From a bacterium (lineage in GTDB: Bacteria > Joyebacterota > Joyebacteria > Joyebacterales > Joyebacteraceae), in contig JALGZK010000018.1 in the NCBI GenBank assembly GCA_025774935.1, positions 1 to 47,846 on the forward strand: a stretch of DNA of 47,846 nucleotides, read 5' to 3'. Within the stretch, counting starts at the first letter, position 1; each line of letters starts with the position of its first letter. Both the position numbers and the translations under genes were made by a program. This document shows, piece by piece, positions 33,503 to 42,428 of the stretch. The notes beneath the pieces are model-generated. The model saw nothing but the letters and a program-made list of their open reading frames with translations. It was not told the origin of the DNA and did no database searches.

Positions 33503-34358
33503 CCTTCTCCCTCTTCCTGGCTTGCGCCGCGCGGAGCTCCGCCTGGAGCTCGCGCTCCGCATGGTCGATCGCGTCCAGGAGCCTCGCGGCGTCCTCCGGT
33601 GACATCGCCGGCTCCTCCTGCGGCTCCTGCGGTTCCTGCTGCTCCTGGTCCTGCTGTTCCTGCTCCTGCTGCTCCTGGTCCTGCTGTTCCTGGTCCTGCT
33701 GCTCCTGGTCCTGCTGTTCCTGGTCCTGCTGTTCCTGGTCCTGCTGCTCCTGATCCTGCTGCTCCTGGTCCTGCTGGTCCTGCTCCTGCTCCTGCTGCTC
33801 CTGGTCCTCTTGATTCTGCTCCTGATCCTGCTGGTCCTGGTCCTGCTGCTGCTCCTGCTGCTGTTGCTGCTGCTGTTCCTGCTGCTCGAGCAGCCTGAGA
33901 GCGACCTCGAGGTTGTGCTTCGCGTCCGCGTCCGCCGGGTTCCGGCGCAGGGCGTCCTTGTACGCCTCGATCGCAGACTGGATGTCGCCGAGCTGAAGGT
34001 GTGCGTTCCCGGAGTTGTAATGCGCGCCCGATGCGAGGAACGGGTCCTCCGCTCCCGCCGCCTTCCCGAACTCCCGGAGGGCGTCCGGCATCTCGCCCTT
34101 CCGGAAGAGCGCGTCCCCGGCGTTGAAGAAGAGCTCGAGGAGCTCGGGCGCGAGAACCTGCGCGCTCCTGTACTCGGTCAGCGCCTCGTCGTACTGCGAC
34201 TCGCGGTAGTGCTTGTTTCCCTGCCGGTTCCTTCCCTCCGGGGAGTCCCCGAACCCGAGGAGTACGGGGCAGACGATGAGGACGAGGAGCGCGAGCGCGG
34301 TCCTCGACCGTCCCGCGCGCGGTCGCGCGGTTACCGGTGCTTCACTCGCCACGCTCAC
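33486..34358 (-). CDS. batC: BatC-like TPR protein with long Gln/Asp/Glu repeat
   Basis: This 290-residue protein has a signal/anchor helix (TALALLVLIVCPVLLGFG) and TPR units (GNKHYRESQYDEALTEYRSA, SGNAHLQLGDIQSAIEAYKDA). Residues about 160-250 are low-complexity, mostly the five-residue unit DQEQQ repeated many times. A short charged C-terminal helix ends KREKVEKDW. TPR plus low-complexity tail matches BatC of the Bat cluster. The first codon is a GTG at 34358; a second GTG two codons later (34352) has better spacing from GGAGGAGG. It overlaps batB by 17 bases and batD by 17. Confidence 0.85.
   Translation of the reverse strand: MSVASEAPVTARPRAGRSRTALALLVLIVCPVLLGFGDSPEGRNRQGNKHYRESQYDEALTEYRSAQVLAPELLELFFNAGDALFRKGEMPDALREFGKAAGAEDPFLASGAHYNSGNAHLQLGDIQSAIEAYKDALRRNPADADAKHNLEVALRLLEQQEQQQQQQQEQQQDQDQQDQEQNQEDQEQQEQEQDQQDQEQQDQEQQDQEQQDQEQQDQEQQDQEQQDQEQQEQEQQDQEQQEPQEPQEEPAMSPEDAARLLDAIDHAERELQAELRAAQARKREKVEKDW
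33612..33890 (-). repeat. 15-bp tandem repeat inside batC (Gln/Asp/Glu-rich)
   Basis: The plus strand reads as repeated CTGCT(G/C/T)(C/T)TCCTGGTC-type units, which in batC encode DQEQQ over and over with a few variants (EQEQQ, DQDQQ). Near-exact repetition of a 15-base unit is prone to slip-strand expansion and contraction, so the number of units could vary between strains while keeping the frame. Confidence 0.85.
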
Positions 34359-35367
34359 CCCTCCTCCGCACCCGCTCGGGCAGGAACGTCGCCGCGAGCA
34401 GGAACGCCAGCCCCGCCCCGAGAGGGAACTGGAACCTCTCCTCGTAGTACGCGTACATCTTCGACTCGAGCTCTCCCTGCTGCATCTTGGAGATCTCCTC
34501 GGCGATCGCCTCGAGCTCGCGCTCGGTGTCGGTCGCCCGGAAGTAGCGGCCGTCGGCGGCGAGCGCCACGTCCTCGAGCGTCGCCTCGTCGAGGCGCGAC
34601 ATGACGATCTGCCCGCCGGTATCCCGCTTGTACCCGGACCCCTCGTCGGGGCCGAGCGGGATCGGCTCGCCCGCGGTCGACCCCAGGCCGATCGTGTAGA
34701 TCCGGATCCCCACCTCCGCCGCCTCCGCCGCCGCCCCGAGGGGATCCTCTCCGTGGTCCTCGCCGTCTGTCATTATAACCAGGACTTTCGTCCGGTCAGG
34801 CTCCGTCTCCATGGCCCGGATCGCGCCGCGAATCGCAGCCGCGAGGTCGGTCCCGGGCTTCGGAATGACGCCCGGCTCCACGGCGGAAAGTAGCATCGAC
34901 GCCGCGCCGTAGTCCAGCGTCAACGGGCACTGCACGAACGTCTGCCCGGAGAAGATGATGAGGCCGACGCGGTCGCCGTCCAGAAGATTGATGAGGGAGA
35001 TCGCCTCCCGCCTCGCCTTCTCGAGTCTGTTCGGGCGGAGGTCGCGCGCCCTCATCGAATCCGACACGTCGAGCGCGATCATGAGGTCGACCCCTCGCCT
35101 CTTCGCCACGCCGAGCTTCGTTCCGACCTGCGGCCTGCCCGCCGCGAGCCCGAGGCAGAGGACGGCGAGCACGACGAGCGTCGCCCGCGAGCGCAGACGT
35201 CCGAGCACCGCGCCGGGCGCGATCCTGTCGACGAGCGAGGGTTCCGCGAACGCGCGCCGCGCCGCGCTCCGGCGCCTGAGCGCAACGAAGGACAGCACCA
35301 CGGCCACCAGGACCGGCACGGCCAGGTACCAGACGATGAGGGTCTCTGTCGCTACCGCGAATCTCAC
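34342..35367 (-). CDS. batB: BatB-like von Willebrand factor A domain membrane protein
   Basis: This 341-residue protein has two N-terminal transmembrane helices (WYLAVPVLVAVVLSFVAL, then LRSRATLVVLAVLCLGLAAG). A vWA domain follows at about 90-285 with the metal-ion-dependent adhesion motif DVSDSM, a second DGEDHGEDPL segment, and one hydrophobic C-terminal helix (FPLGAGLAFLLAATFLPERV). vWA plus three membrane segments is the BatA/BatB pattern. The start is GTG (35367) with GAGGTGA upstream. Its partner BatA is encoded 35 bases upstream in transcription order. Confidence 0.88.
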   Translation of the reverse strand: MRFAVATETLIVWYLAVPVLVAVVLSFVALRRRSAARRAFAEPSLVDRIAPGAVLGRLRSRATLVVLAVLCLGLAAGRPQVGTKLGVAKRRGVDLMIALDVSDSMRARDLRPNRLEKARREAISLINLLDGDRVGLIIFSGQTFVQCPLTLDYGAASMLLSAVEPGVIPKPGTDLAAAIRGAIRAMETEPDRTKVLVIMTDGEDHGEDPLGAAAEAAEVGIRIYTIGLGSTAGEPIPLGPDEGSGYKRDTGGQIVMSRLDEATLEDVALAADGRYFRATDTERELEAIAEEISKMQQGELESKMYAYYEERFQFPLGAGLAFLLAATFLPERVRRRGERGE

Positions 35368-35402
35368 GCTGACTCACCTCGGCGCTGCGTCATGGCGGGC
35401 GT

Positions 35403-36398
35403 CTAGGGCAGCCGCCTGACGATGACCGCCTCAATCAGAACCTCAACAAGCAGCAGGATAAGCCCGAGGAGGATGATCCTCGGTGCCAGCTCCGTGTACG
35501 TCGTGAAGTGCTTCACCTCTATCTTCGACTTCTCGAGTTCGTCGATCCTCCGGTACACCTCGGCGAGCATGCCCTCGGACTTCGCGCGGAAGTACTTCCC
35601 CCCCGTGAGGTCCGCGATCTCCCTCAGGGTGTCCTCGTCGAGATCCATCGGGACGTTGACGTACTGGCGCCCCCACACGGGGTCGTCGACGGGCACCCGC
35701 CCGCCCTCTGGCGTCCCCGCGCCGATCGTGTAGATCCTGATCCCGAGAGACTGCGCGGCTTCGGCCGCCGTGATCGGGTCGATCTCGCCCGAGTTGCTGC
35801 GGCCGTCAGTGAGGAGGATGATCACCTTGCTCTCGGCGTCGCTCTCGCGCAGGCGGTTCGCGGCGGTCGCGATCCCCATGCCGACCGCCGTGCTCCGCTC
35901 GTCGATCATCCCGACCTCGATCGACTCGAGGAGCTCGAGGAGCACGTTGTAGTCGAGAGTAAGGGGACACTGCGTGAAGCTCTGCCCGGCGAAGACCACC
36001 ATGCCGACCCTGTCGCTCACCCGTCCCCGGATGAAGTCCGCGACTACGTCCTTCGCGACCGTGATCCTGTTCTTCGGTCTGAAGTCCTCGGCGAGCATGC
36101 TGCCGGAGACGTCGATCGTGAGAACGATGTCGATCCCCTCGGTGAGGACCGACTCCGATCCGCTCCCCGTCTGCGGGCGCCCGAGCGCGAAGAGCGCGAG
36201 CGCCAGGACGAGCGCCCGGAGCACGGGCCCCGCGAATCGCTTCCAGGAAGTTCGCCTCCCCGACGCCTCACGTGCGAGCCCGATCGCGGGATAGCGCACC
36301 GCCGCCCGCCTCCGCTTCGAGTAGCGAAACTCGACCAGGAGGTAGAGCGGCACGAGCGCGAGAAGCGCCAGAAGCCAAGGGTTAGCGAACCGGAACAT
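35403..36398 (-). CDS. batA: BatA-like von Willebrand factor A domain membrane protein
   Basis: This 331-residue protein starts at the ATG at 36398 (MFRFANPWLLALLALVPLYL) with GAGGAAG upstream. Two membrane helices (about 7-23 and 55-75) precede a vWA domain with the MIDAS DVSGSM and LTDGRSNSGEIDP; one more helix ends the chain (RIILLGLILLLVEVLIEAVI). It resembles the BatB protein next to it strongly enough to be its paralogue (for example CPLTLDYNVLLELLES against CPLTLDYGAASMLLSA). Overlaps the BatD-like gene by 17 bases. Together they probably form a membrane-bound metal-dependent complex driven by MoxR. Confidence 0.9.
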   Translation of the reverse strand: MFRFANPWLLALLALVPLYLLVEFRYSKRRRAAVRYPAIGLAREASGRRTSWKRFAGPVLRALVLALALFALGRPQTGSGSESVLTEGIDIVLTIDVSGSMLAEDFRPKNRITVAKDVVADFIRGRVSDRVGMVVFAGQSFTQCPLTLDYNVLLELLESIEVGMIDERSTAVGMGIATAANRLRESDAESKVIILLTDGRSNSGEIDPITAAEAAQSLGIRIYTIGAGTPEGGRVPVDDPVWGRQYVNVPMDLDEDTLREIADLTGGKYFRAKSEGMLAEVYRRIDELEKSKIEVKHFTTYTELAPRIILLGLILLLVEVLIEAVIVRRLP

Positions 36399-37563
36399 CG
36401 CCTGCTTCCTCGTCCTTGTCGGTGCTGCCGTCGCGTTCCTCGGAGCGGTCTCCGCCGTCGTCCCCGCCGTCCCGGTCGGCCAGCGCCACCGTCTCCGGCG
36501 CCGACGTCTCCGCCTCCGCCTCACGGAATCTCGTCCGCTCGACGAACGCCTCGACCTCGTCGAGGTCCTCTCGGGCGCGGGCGGCCTCGGGCAGGTACTT
36601 CGCGAACTTCGTGAGGTCCGCGTGTGAGAGGGTCTTCTTCGTCCAGTCGACGTCCTCCGCGGCGATCGCCGCGTCCCACATCGCCGGCACGAGCTCCGAC
36701 GTCGTCATGTCGATCGCGCCGACCGAGAACCGGTCCCGGATGTAGAGACGGAGGATCTCCGTCACGCGCACGTAGAACCCCGGGATCTCTCCCCGGCCGA
36801 TCGGGTCGTCGCGCCTCAACTCAGCCAGGCGCTCGAGCGCGAGCACATGCGCGGCCCTGCGTGGCACCGGCGGCTCCTCCTCGACCTCCTCGGCAGGCTG
36901 CCTCCGCCGCGACCGCCACCACTTCCTGAGGAAGTAGGCGGCGAGAACGGCCGCAGCGACGGTGGCCGCCACGACCAGGAACGGCCAGATCCTCCTCGGG
37001 AACTCGATCGGCGGTTTGATGTCCCGCGGGCCGATCTCCTCTGCGGGGATCGTGTCCGGCAGGACGCTCTCTATCACGACGTAGAGCGTGTCCGTCGCGA
37101 GGGCCACGGTGTCCCCGTCGGCGTCGACGTAGTCGAACGCGAGCCCCGGGACGCTCAGCGTTCCCGTCTCGAACGCTGCCAGGAGGTAGTGGCGCGTCTC
37201 GACGACGCCACCCTCGATCTCCTCGGGCGGGAGGATGAGCGAATCCCGTACCTCGAACGGCGCGACCGAGTCCGCGACCCGCGGGAAAGGGATCTGGAGG
37301 TCCGGAGGACGCGTGAGCGTTACTGTGAACGTGAGCTGGTCACCGACGGTCGCGGTCCGGGGTTCGATCGACGCCGTCACCCCGACGGGAACGCGAGGGA
37401 CGTCCGCGACCGCCTCCGCGTCCGGCGCCACGTCGGCCGTCGCCTCCTGGGCGCGGACCGGGCCCGGCCCCCCGAGGACGACAGCGCCGGCGAGCGCGAT
37501 GGCGACCGCCAGTACGAACGCGTGCGCGGCGGGGGCCGTCGCGTGTCTCAGCGGCGGGGCCAT
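36382..37563 (-). CDS. BatD-like/DUF4381-type membrane protein
   Basis: This 393-residue protein has a signal peptide (FVLAVAIALAGAVVLGGPGP), then an external immunoglobulin-like region (VTASIEPRTATVGDQLTFTVTLTR, FAFDYVDADGDTVAL-type strands). A transmembrane helix follows at about 210-228 (FLVVAATVAAAVLAAYFL), then a charged cytoplasmic domain (LALERLAELRRDDPIGRGE, IPGFYVRVTEILRLYIRDRF) of the DUF4381 type. The last 50 residues are acidic and low-complexity. It sits between DUF58 and batA with a one-base gap and a 17-base overlap. Membrane-linked partner of the MoxR-Bat system by context. Confidence 0.8.
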   Translation of the reverse strand: MAPPLRHATAPAAHAFVLAVAIALAGAVVLGGPGPVRAQEATADVAPDAEAVADVPRVPVGVTASIEPRTATVGDQLTFTVTLTRPPDLQIPFPRVADSVAPFEVRDSLILPPEEIEGGVVETRHYLLAAFETGTLSVPGLAFDYVDADGDTVALATDTLYVVIESVLPDTIPAEEIGPRDIKPPIEFPRRIWPFLVVAATVAAAVLAAYFLRKWWRSRRRQPAEEVEEEPPVPRRAAHVLALERLAELRRDDPIGRGEIPGFYVRVTEILRLYIRDRFSVGAIDMTTSELVPAMWDAAIAAEDVDWTKKTLSHADLTKFAKYLPEAARAREDLDEVEAFVERTRFREAEAETSAPETVALADRDGGDDGGDRSEERDGSTDKDEEAGDVPVR

Positions 37564-37564
37564 C

Positions 37565-38470
37565 TCAGCTCCTCCCCCGCGACGTGACGAGAGGCCCGGC
37601 GCGGCGGGCTCGCATCCTGAAGAACTTCTCGAGCGGCTCGACGTACGGCCGGTCGGTCGAGATCGCGATCGAGTCGACCCCGAGCTTCGTGAAGAGCCGC
37701 CGCCGTTCCTCCTCGATCCTGTCGACCTCGGCGGCGAACCGCTCGGCGAACCGCGAGCCCCCCGTGTCGATAGCGACCCTCTCGCCCGTCTCCGGGTCCT
37801 CGAACTCGACGAGCCCGAGGCGCGGGAGTTCGCGCTCCCTGGGATCCGACATCTCGATCGCGATGAGGTCGTAGCGCCGGTTCGCGACGGCCAGCGACCG
37901 CTCGTAGCCCTCCGTCAGAAAGTCGCTCACGAGGAAGACGACGGCGTGCCGCCGGACGACGTTCGAAAGATAGTCGAGGGCGCCCGCGATGTCGGTCTCC
38001 TTCCCTTCCGGCTCGTGGTACAGAAGCTCCCGCACGACCCGGAGAACGTGCCGCCTCCCCTTCCGCGGCGGGACGACCTTCTCCACCCGGTCCGTGAAGA
38101 CGACGAGGCCGACGCGGTCGTTGTTCCTGATCGCGGAGAACGCGAGAAGGGCGCAGAGCTCGGCGGCCAGCTCGGACTTCAGGCGCTTGACGGTGCCGAA
38201 GTCGCCCGAGCCGCTCGCGTCGACGAGGAACACGATCGTCAGCTCCCGCTCCTCGTCGTACTTCTTGATGTACGGGTGTCCCATCCGAGCCGTCACGTTC
38301 CAGTCGATGGCGCGGATGTCGTCGCCGGGAAGGTACTCCCTGACCTCCGTGAACTCGATGCCGCGCCCCTTGAAGACGCTCTGGTACGCGCCGGAGAACA
38401 CGTCTGTCACGAGACGCTTCGTCCGGATCTCGATCCGGCGGATCTTCTTGATGACCTCTTTGGGAATCAT
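37565..38470 (-). CDS. DUF58 family protein (vWA-like)
   Basis: This 301-residue protein carries the DUF58 core DDIRAIDWNVTARMGHPYIK, followed directly by a vWA-like fold (ELTIVFLVDASGSGDFG and VVFTDRVEKVVPP). No membrane segment is present. DUF58 proteins are nearly always encoded after moxR and are thought to be clients or adaptors of the MoxR ATPase; the reaction is unknown. The ATG at 38470 lies 17 bases downstream of the moxR stop, and its own stop is one base from the next start, so the genes are co-transcribed. Confidence 0.92.
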   Translation of the reverse strand: MIPKEVIKKIRRIEIRTKRLVTDVFSGAYQSVFKGRGIEFTEVREYLPGDDIRAIDWNVTARMGHPYIKKYDEERELTIVFLVDASGSGDFGTVKRLKSELAAELCALLAFSAIRNNDRVGLVVFTDRVEKVVPPRKGRRHVLRVVRELLYHEPEGKETDIAGALDYLSNVVRRHAVVFLVSDFLTEGYERSLAVANRRYDLIAIEMSDPRERELPRLGLVEFEDPETGERVAIDTGGSRFAERFAAEVDRIEEERRRLFTKLGVDSIAISTDRPYVEPLEKFFRMRARRAGPLVTSRGRS

Positions 38471-38486
38471 GAGCGTCCGGGAGCCG

Positions 38487-39473
38487 TTACGGGACCTCGA
38501 CGTTGTCGAGGATCCTCTGGACGATGTCCTCGGAGGTGAGTTCCTCCGCCTCGGCCTCGTACGTGATGATCACGCGGTGCCTCAGCACGTCCATCGCCAC
38601 GGCCTTGATGTCCTCCGGGGTCACAAACGCGCGACCGTCGAGGAACGCGTGCGCCCTCGCCGTGATCGAGAGGTAGATCGATGCGCGGGGCGAGGCGCCG
38701 TACGCGATGAGGTCGCCGATGCCGAGACCGAACTCAGACGGCTCGCGCGTCGCGAACACGATGTCCAGGATGTACTTCTTGATCTTCTCGTCGACGTAGA
38801 TCTCGGTCACGAGCTCGCGAGCCTTCAAGATCGTGTCGGGCGAGACCACGGGGGACGCGACGGGCTCACGCCCCTTCGACATCCGGTTCATGATCTCGAG
38901 CTCTTCTTCCCTCGCCGGATAACCGACCCTGAGCTTGAGCATGAAGCGGTCTACCTGCGCCTCGGGGAGCGGGTACGTCCCCTCCTGCTCGATCGGGTTC
39001 TGCGTGGCGAGGACGAGGAACGGCTCGTCGAGCGCGAACGTCTCGCCGCCGATTGTGACTTGGCGCTCCTGCATCGCCTCGAGGAGCGCGCTCTGCACCT
39101 TCGCGGGCGCCCGGTTGATCTCGTCGGCGAGGATCAGGTTCGCGAAAATCGGTCCCTTCTTCGTCGAGAACGACCCCGTCGACGGCGCGTAGATCTGCGT
39201 CCCGATGAGATCGGCCGGAAGGAGATCCGGCGTGAACTGGATGCGCTGGAACCCGGTGTCGATCGCCCGCGCGAGCGTCCGGACGGCGAGCGTCTTCGCA
39301 AGACCAGGAACGCCTTCGATGAGGACGTGTCCGTTCGCGAGGAGCCCGATCAGGAGCCGCTCGACCATGTAGCGCTGTCCGACGATGACCTTGTCGATCT
39401 CGGAGAGAAGGGCCGAGACGAACCCGCTCTCGCGCTCGATGCGCTCGCCGATGGCTTTGATGTCCGAGTACAA
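38487..39473 (-). CDS. MoxR family AAA+ ATPase
   Basis: This 328-residue AAA+ ATPase helps fold or activate metal-dependent vWA proteins such as BatA and BatB. The Walker A is the MoxR type LIEGVPGLAKTLAVRT, Walker B is LILADEINRAPAKVQSALLEAM, and sensor residues are in VLATQNPIEQEGTYPLPEAQ. Length is typical. The start is a TTG at 39473 with GGAGG five bases upstream. It heads the moxR-DUF58-BatD-like-batA-batB-batC-batD-batE run, one of the clearest operons in the window. Confidence 0.95.
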   Translation of the reverse strand: MYSDIKAIGERIERESGFVSALLSEIDKVIVGQRYMVERLLIGLLANGHVLIEGVPGLAKTLAVRTLARAIDTGFQRIQFTPDLLPADLIGTQIYAPSTGSFSTKKGPIFANLILADEINRAPAKVQSALLEAMQERQVTIGGETFALDEPFLVLATQNPIEQEGTYPLPEAQVDRFMLKLRVGYPAREEELEIMNRMSKGREPVASPVVSPDTILKARELVTEIYVDEKIKKYILDIVFATREPSEFGLGIGDLIAYGASPRASIYLSITARAHAFLDGRAFVTPEDIKAVAMDVLRHRVIITYEAEAEELTSEDIVQRILDNVEVP

Positions 39474-39547
39474 CGAGTCCTCCCTTCTTGGGTGTCGTCC
39501 GTGTGTCGTTTGACCCCACTGGACGCCGCGAGCGTTGAAGACGACTC

Positions 39548-39603
39548 CCGGCGCCCTCCGGCGGCCCTCCGCTGGCCATCCAGTGGTCCTCCGGTGGCGC
39601 CGG
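39548..39603 (-). terminator. Complex GC-rich palindrome after pmbA (terminator-like)
   Basis: An 8-bp outer stem CCGGCGCC/GGCGCCGG encloses a second 7-bp stem CCGCTGG/CCAGTGG (one G-T pair) around the loop CCAT. It sits seven bases beyond the pmbA stop and about 75 bases before moxR. No U-run follows. It probably separates the tldD-pmbA unit from the Bat cluster. Confidence 0.5.
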
Positions 39604-39609
39604 CCGCTG

Positions 39610-40962
39610 CTAGAACTCCGTCGAGCCGGTGAACTTGAAGTCTCGGATGAGCATCGTCGGCGCGGTGACCGAACCGATACCGCCCCAGTTCCTCCCGGCC
39701 GTCTCGCGATCGCGGCTCACGCCGTCGACGTTCGAGTAGGCCCGGAGCATGCTGTCGGTGAACCGGAGGTTCTTGACCGCGGTCGTGATCTTGCCGTCCT
39801 CGATCAGGAACGTGCCGTCGCGCGTCATCCCGGTGAAGAGCGCCTTCCTCGTGTCGAGGAGGCCGTTGATGTAGTGGAACCGCGTTATGAGGAGCCCGCG
39901 CTTGACGGATTTCACGAGGTCCTCCGCGGTCGAGTCCCCCGCGGCGATGAACAGGTTCGACGGCCCCGGCCCGGCCCGGAACGACGCCATGCCCGCGTGC
40001 CCCGTCGACTCGACGCCGTCCTTCGCCGCCGTCTGCGAGTCGTAGACCGGTCCCTTCGCGATGCCGTTCTCGACGATCGCCACGCGCCTCTTCGGGACGC
40101 CCTCGTAGTCGAACGGGATCGGGATGCCGGCGGTGTCCAGGCCGTCGTCGTAGATCGTGACGTTGTCGCCCATGACCTTCTCGCCGATCCGTCCCGTCAT
40201 GAAGCTCTGCCCCTCCTGCACCTGCTTCGCGCCGAACGCCGTGAAGTTGAGCCACTCCATGATCTCGGAGGTCGCACGCGGCTCGAGCACGACGTCGATC
40301 GGCCCCGGCTCGATCGCGACCGGGTTCGCCGCCGCCTTGCACTTGTCGACCGCAATCGTCGCTACCGCCTCCGGGTCGATATCGTCGACACCGACGGCGT
40401 AGGCCGTCGACGATCCGCTGATCCCGTCATCGTCCATCGCGAAGACGGACAGGAACCCGTCGCTCGCGTCGTAATGCTGGCGCGTGCCCTTGGAGTTCGC
40501 GACCGCGAGCGAGATGTTCGCCACTCGGTAGGCGCCGGAGATGGTGAGGTCCGCGGCCTTCGCGACGTCGACCGCCTTCCCGACGGCGTCGGCGCGCTCC
40601 GCGGGAGTCATGGCCGCGGTCACCGCCGAGTGCGCGACAACCTCAGGCGCCGGCCCCGCCTTCGGCAGGCCCGGGTAGTCGTGCTGCTCGGGGCTCTGCT
40701 TGGCGATCTCCGTGGCGCGCTCGATCGCCTTCCCTAATCCCTCCTTGTCCGCGCGGTTCGTCGAGGTGACGCCGATCCTCTTCCCGACTGCGACGCGCGC
40801 GATCAGGTAGTTGTTGTCCTCTCGAACGTTCTGGTGGATCACGGAGTTCGCGAACCTCGTGAGCGATGTCTGGTGCGTGTAGGCGACGAGTTCCGTCTCG
40901 TCCGCCGGGGAGTTCGCGAGCGCGTCCGTGAGAAGCGCGGTGAGCTCGTCTCTTCCGATCAT
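39610..40962 (-). CDS. pmbA: TldD/PmbA family protease subunit (PmbA-like)
   Basis: This 450-residue protein starts at the ATG at 40962 (MIGRDELTALLTDALANSPA), whose ATGA overlaps the TGA of tldD by four bases; GAGGAA is upstream. It is a PmbA/TldE-type partner that forms a heterodimeric metalloprotease with TldD; the partner carries the zinc ligands. Family features include the SLTRFANSVIHQNV opening, TNRADKEGLGKAIERATEIA and the C-terminal LRFTDSMLRAYSNVDGVSRD. The complex degrades unfolded or modified peptides such as microcin B17 precursors in E. coli and CcdA. Substrate here unknown. Confidence 0.93.
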   Translation of the reverse strand: MIGRDELTALLTDALANSPADETELVAYTHQTSLTRFANSVIHQNVREDNNYLIARVAVGKRIGVTSTNRADKEGLGKAIERATEIAKQSPEQHDYPGLPKAGPAPEVVAHSAVTAAMTPAERADAVGKAVDVAKAADLTISGAYRVANISLAVANSKGTRQHYDASDGFLSVFAMDDDGISGSSTAYAVGVDDIDPEAVATIAVDKCKAAANPVAIEPGPIDVVLEPRATSEIMEWLNFTAFGAKQVQEGQSFMTGRIGEKVMGDNVTIYDDGLDTAGIPIPFDYEGVPKRRVAIVENGIAKGPVYDSQTAAKDGVESTGHAGMASFRAGPGPSNLFIAAGDSTAEDLVKSVKRGLLITRFHYINGLLDTRKALFTGMTRDGTFLIEDGKITTAVKNLRFTDSMLRAYSNVDGVSRDRETAGRNWGGIGSVTAPTMLIRDFKFTGSTEF

Positions 40963-42401
40963 TTCCTCACCCCCACTTCGACGTTGCGGAATCTCGATGG
41001 CGAAACACCGTGTCCTACGTGCGCGACCTGCCCCGGTTCTCCCTTCCCGCAGCTCGGGATGCCCCAGATGTGCCACTCCTCGGGGCCCGTGATCGCGTCG
41101 CACGACCCCCAGAACTCGGGGGTGATGCCCGTGTAGACGGGGTTCTTGTACATGCGGCCGAGCCGCCCGTCCTTGATCTCCCAGGCTATCTCGCAGCCGA
41201 ACTGGAAGTTGAGCCGCCGCTGGTCGATGCTCCAGCTCTTGTTGGAGTCGATGAAGATGCCTTCCTTCGTGTCGGCGATGAGATCCTCCAGGGTCCCCTC
41301 ACCCGGGAGCACGTTGATGTTCGTCATCCTGACGAGCGGGATCCTGTTCCAGCCGTCGGCCCGCATGGTCCCATTGCTCCGGAGACCGATCTTCGGCGCC
41401 GTCTCGCGGCTCATGATGTAGCCCGTGAAGACGCCCTCGGTGACGATCTCGGAGCACTGCGCGGGCACCCCCTCGTCGTCGTAGCCGAACGTCCCGAGGC
41501 CTCCCGGAGACGTCGCGTCGGCGACGATGTTCACGATGTCCGACCCGTATTTGAGGTCGCCGAGCTTGTCGACCGTCAGGAAGCTCGTCCCCGCGTACGA
41601 CGCCTCGGTCCCGAACACGCGGTCGAGCTCGATCGGGTGCCCGCACGACTCGTGCACCTGGAGCGCGAGCTGCGTGCCGCCGATGATGAGCGTCGTCTTC
41701 CTGGACGGGCACTCCTCCGCCGTCAGGAGCTTGGATGCCTCGCGGCCGGTCTTCTCCGCGTGCGCGGCGAGGTCCAGTCCCCTCGTGAACTCGAACCCGG
41801 CGGTCGAGTAGTCGCCGCGGAAGCTCGCGGGGTACGACCGCGTCTGGCGCTCGCCGCCGGCCATCGCCGTGGCGGCGATACCTCCCCCCGCCTCCGTGAT
41901 CGTCTGCTCGATCTCGCTCCCCTCGCTGCTGACGAAGAGCTTCTCGGTCCTGAAGTTCATCATGGACGCCGTCGCGATCTTGACCTGCGGCGTCTTCGAC
42001 ATCCCGGCGCACGACGCCGACAGGATGCCCAGCTTGTCGTCGAGCGGGACCGCGAACGGGTCCTCCTCGACGGGCGTCTCATACGTGTCTACGACCGCGT
42101 CCTGCCCGTCCAGGAGCACCTTCTGCTTCCCGACCCGCGCGCTCGCGCGGGCGATCTCGAACGCCTGGCCGGCGACCTCGCTCACGTTCTCTGGCGTCGC
42201 GATAGAGCTCGATGAGAACCCCCACGCCCCGGAGTTGAGCACGCGGATGCCGAACCCCTCCGAATCGGTGACGGACGCCGTCTCGAGCTCCCCGTTCTTC
42301 ATGACGAGGATCTCCGAGAGGCTCCGCACGCATCGCGCGTCAGCGTATTCGGCCCCCTTGGCCCGCAGGGACTCGACCGCCGCCTTCAGAAGTTCCTTCA
42401 C
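40959..42401 (-). CDS. tldD: TldD metalloprotease
   Basis: This 480-residue subunit carries the zinc site of the TldD/PmbA protease. The helix LALQVHESCGHPIELDRVFG holds the HExxxH motif (HESCGH), and further family blocks are GEGTLEDLIADTKEGIFIDS and PVYTGITPEFWGSCDAITGP. It acts as a heterodimer with PmbA, encoded directly downstream with four-base overlap. No RiPP precursor or modification gene is seen beside it, so a general peptide turnover role is likely. The ATG or GTG at 42401 lies 27 bases after trxB. Confidence 0.95.
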   Translation of the reverse strand: MKELLKAAVESLRAKGAEYADARCVRSLSEILVMKNGELETASVTDSEGFGIRVLNSGAWGFSSSSIATPENVSEVAGQAFEIARASARVGKQKVLLDGQDAVVDTYETPVEEDPFAVPLDDKLGILSASCAGMSKTPQVKIATASMMNFRTEKLFVSSEGSEIEQTITEAGGGIAATAMAGGERQTRSYPASFRGDYSTAGFEFTRGLDLAAHAEKTGREASKLLTAEECPSRKTTLIIGGTQLALQVHESCGHPIELDRVFGTEASYAGTSFLTVDKLGDLKYGSDIVNIVADATSPGGLGTFGYDDEGVPAQCSEIVTEGVFTGYIMSRETAPKIGLRSNGTMRADGWNRIPLVRMTNINVLPGEGTLEDLIADTKEGIFIDSNKSWSIDQRRLNFQFGCEIAWEIKDGRLGRMYKNPVYTGITPEFWGSCDAITGPEEWHIWGIPSCGKGEPGQVAHVGHGVSPSRFRNVEVGVRK

Positions 42402-42428
42402 CTGTTACCTCCCCCGGTAACCCGCCCG

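Noticed and set aside
39610-42401. A RiPP (modified peptide) cluster around tldD-pmbA
   Set aside because: No small precursor gene, YcaO, radical SAM maturase or exporter is adjacent; tldD-pmbA is common as a stand-alone pair.
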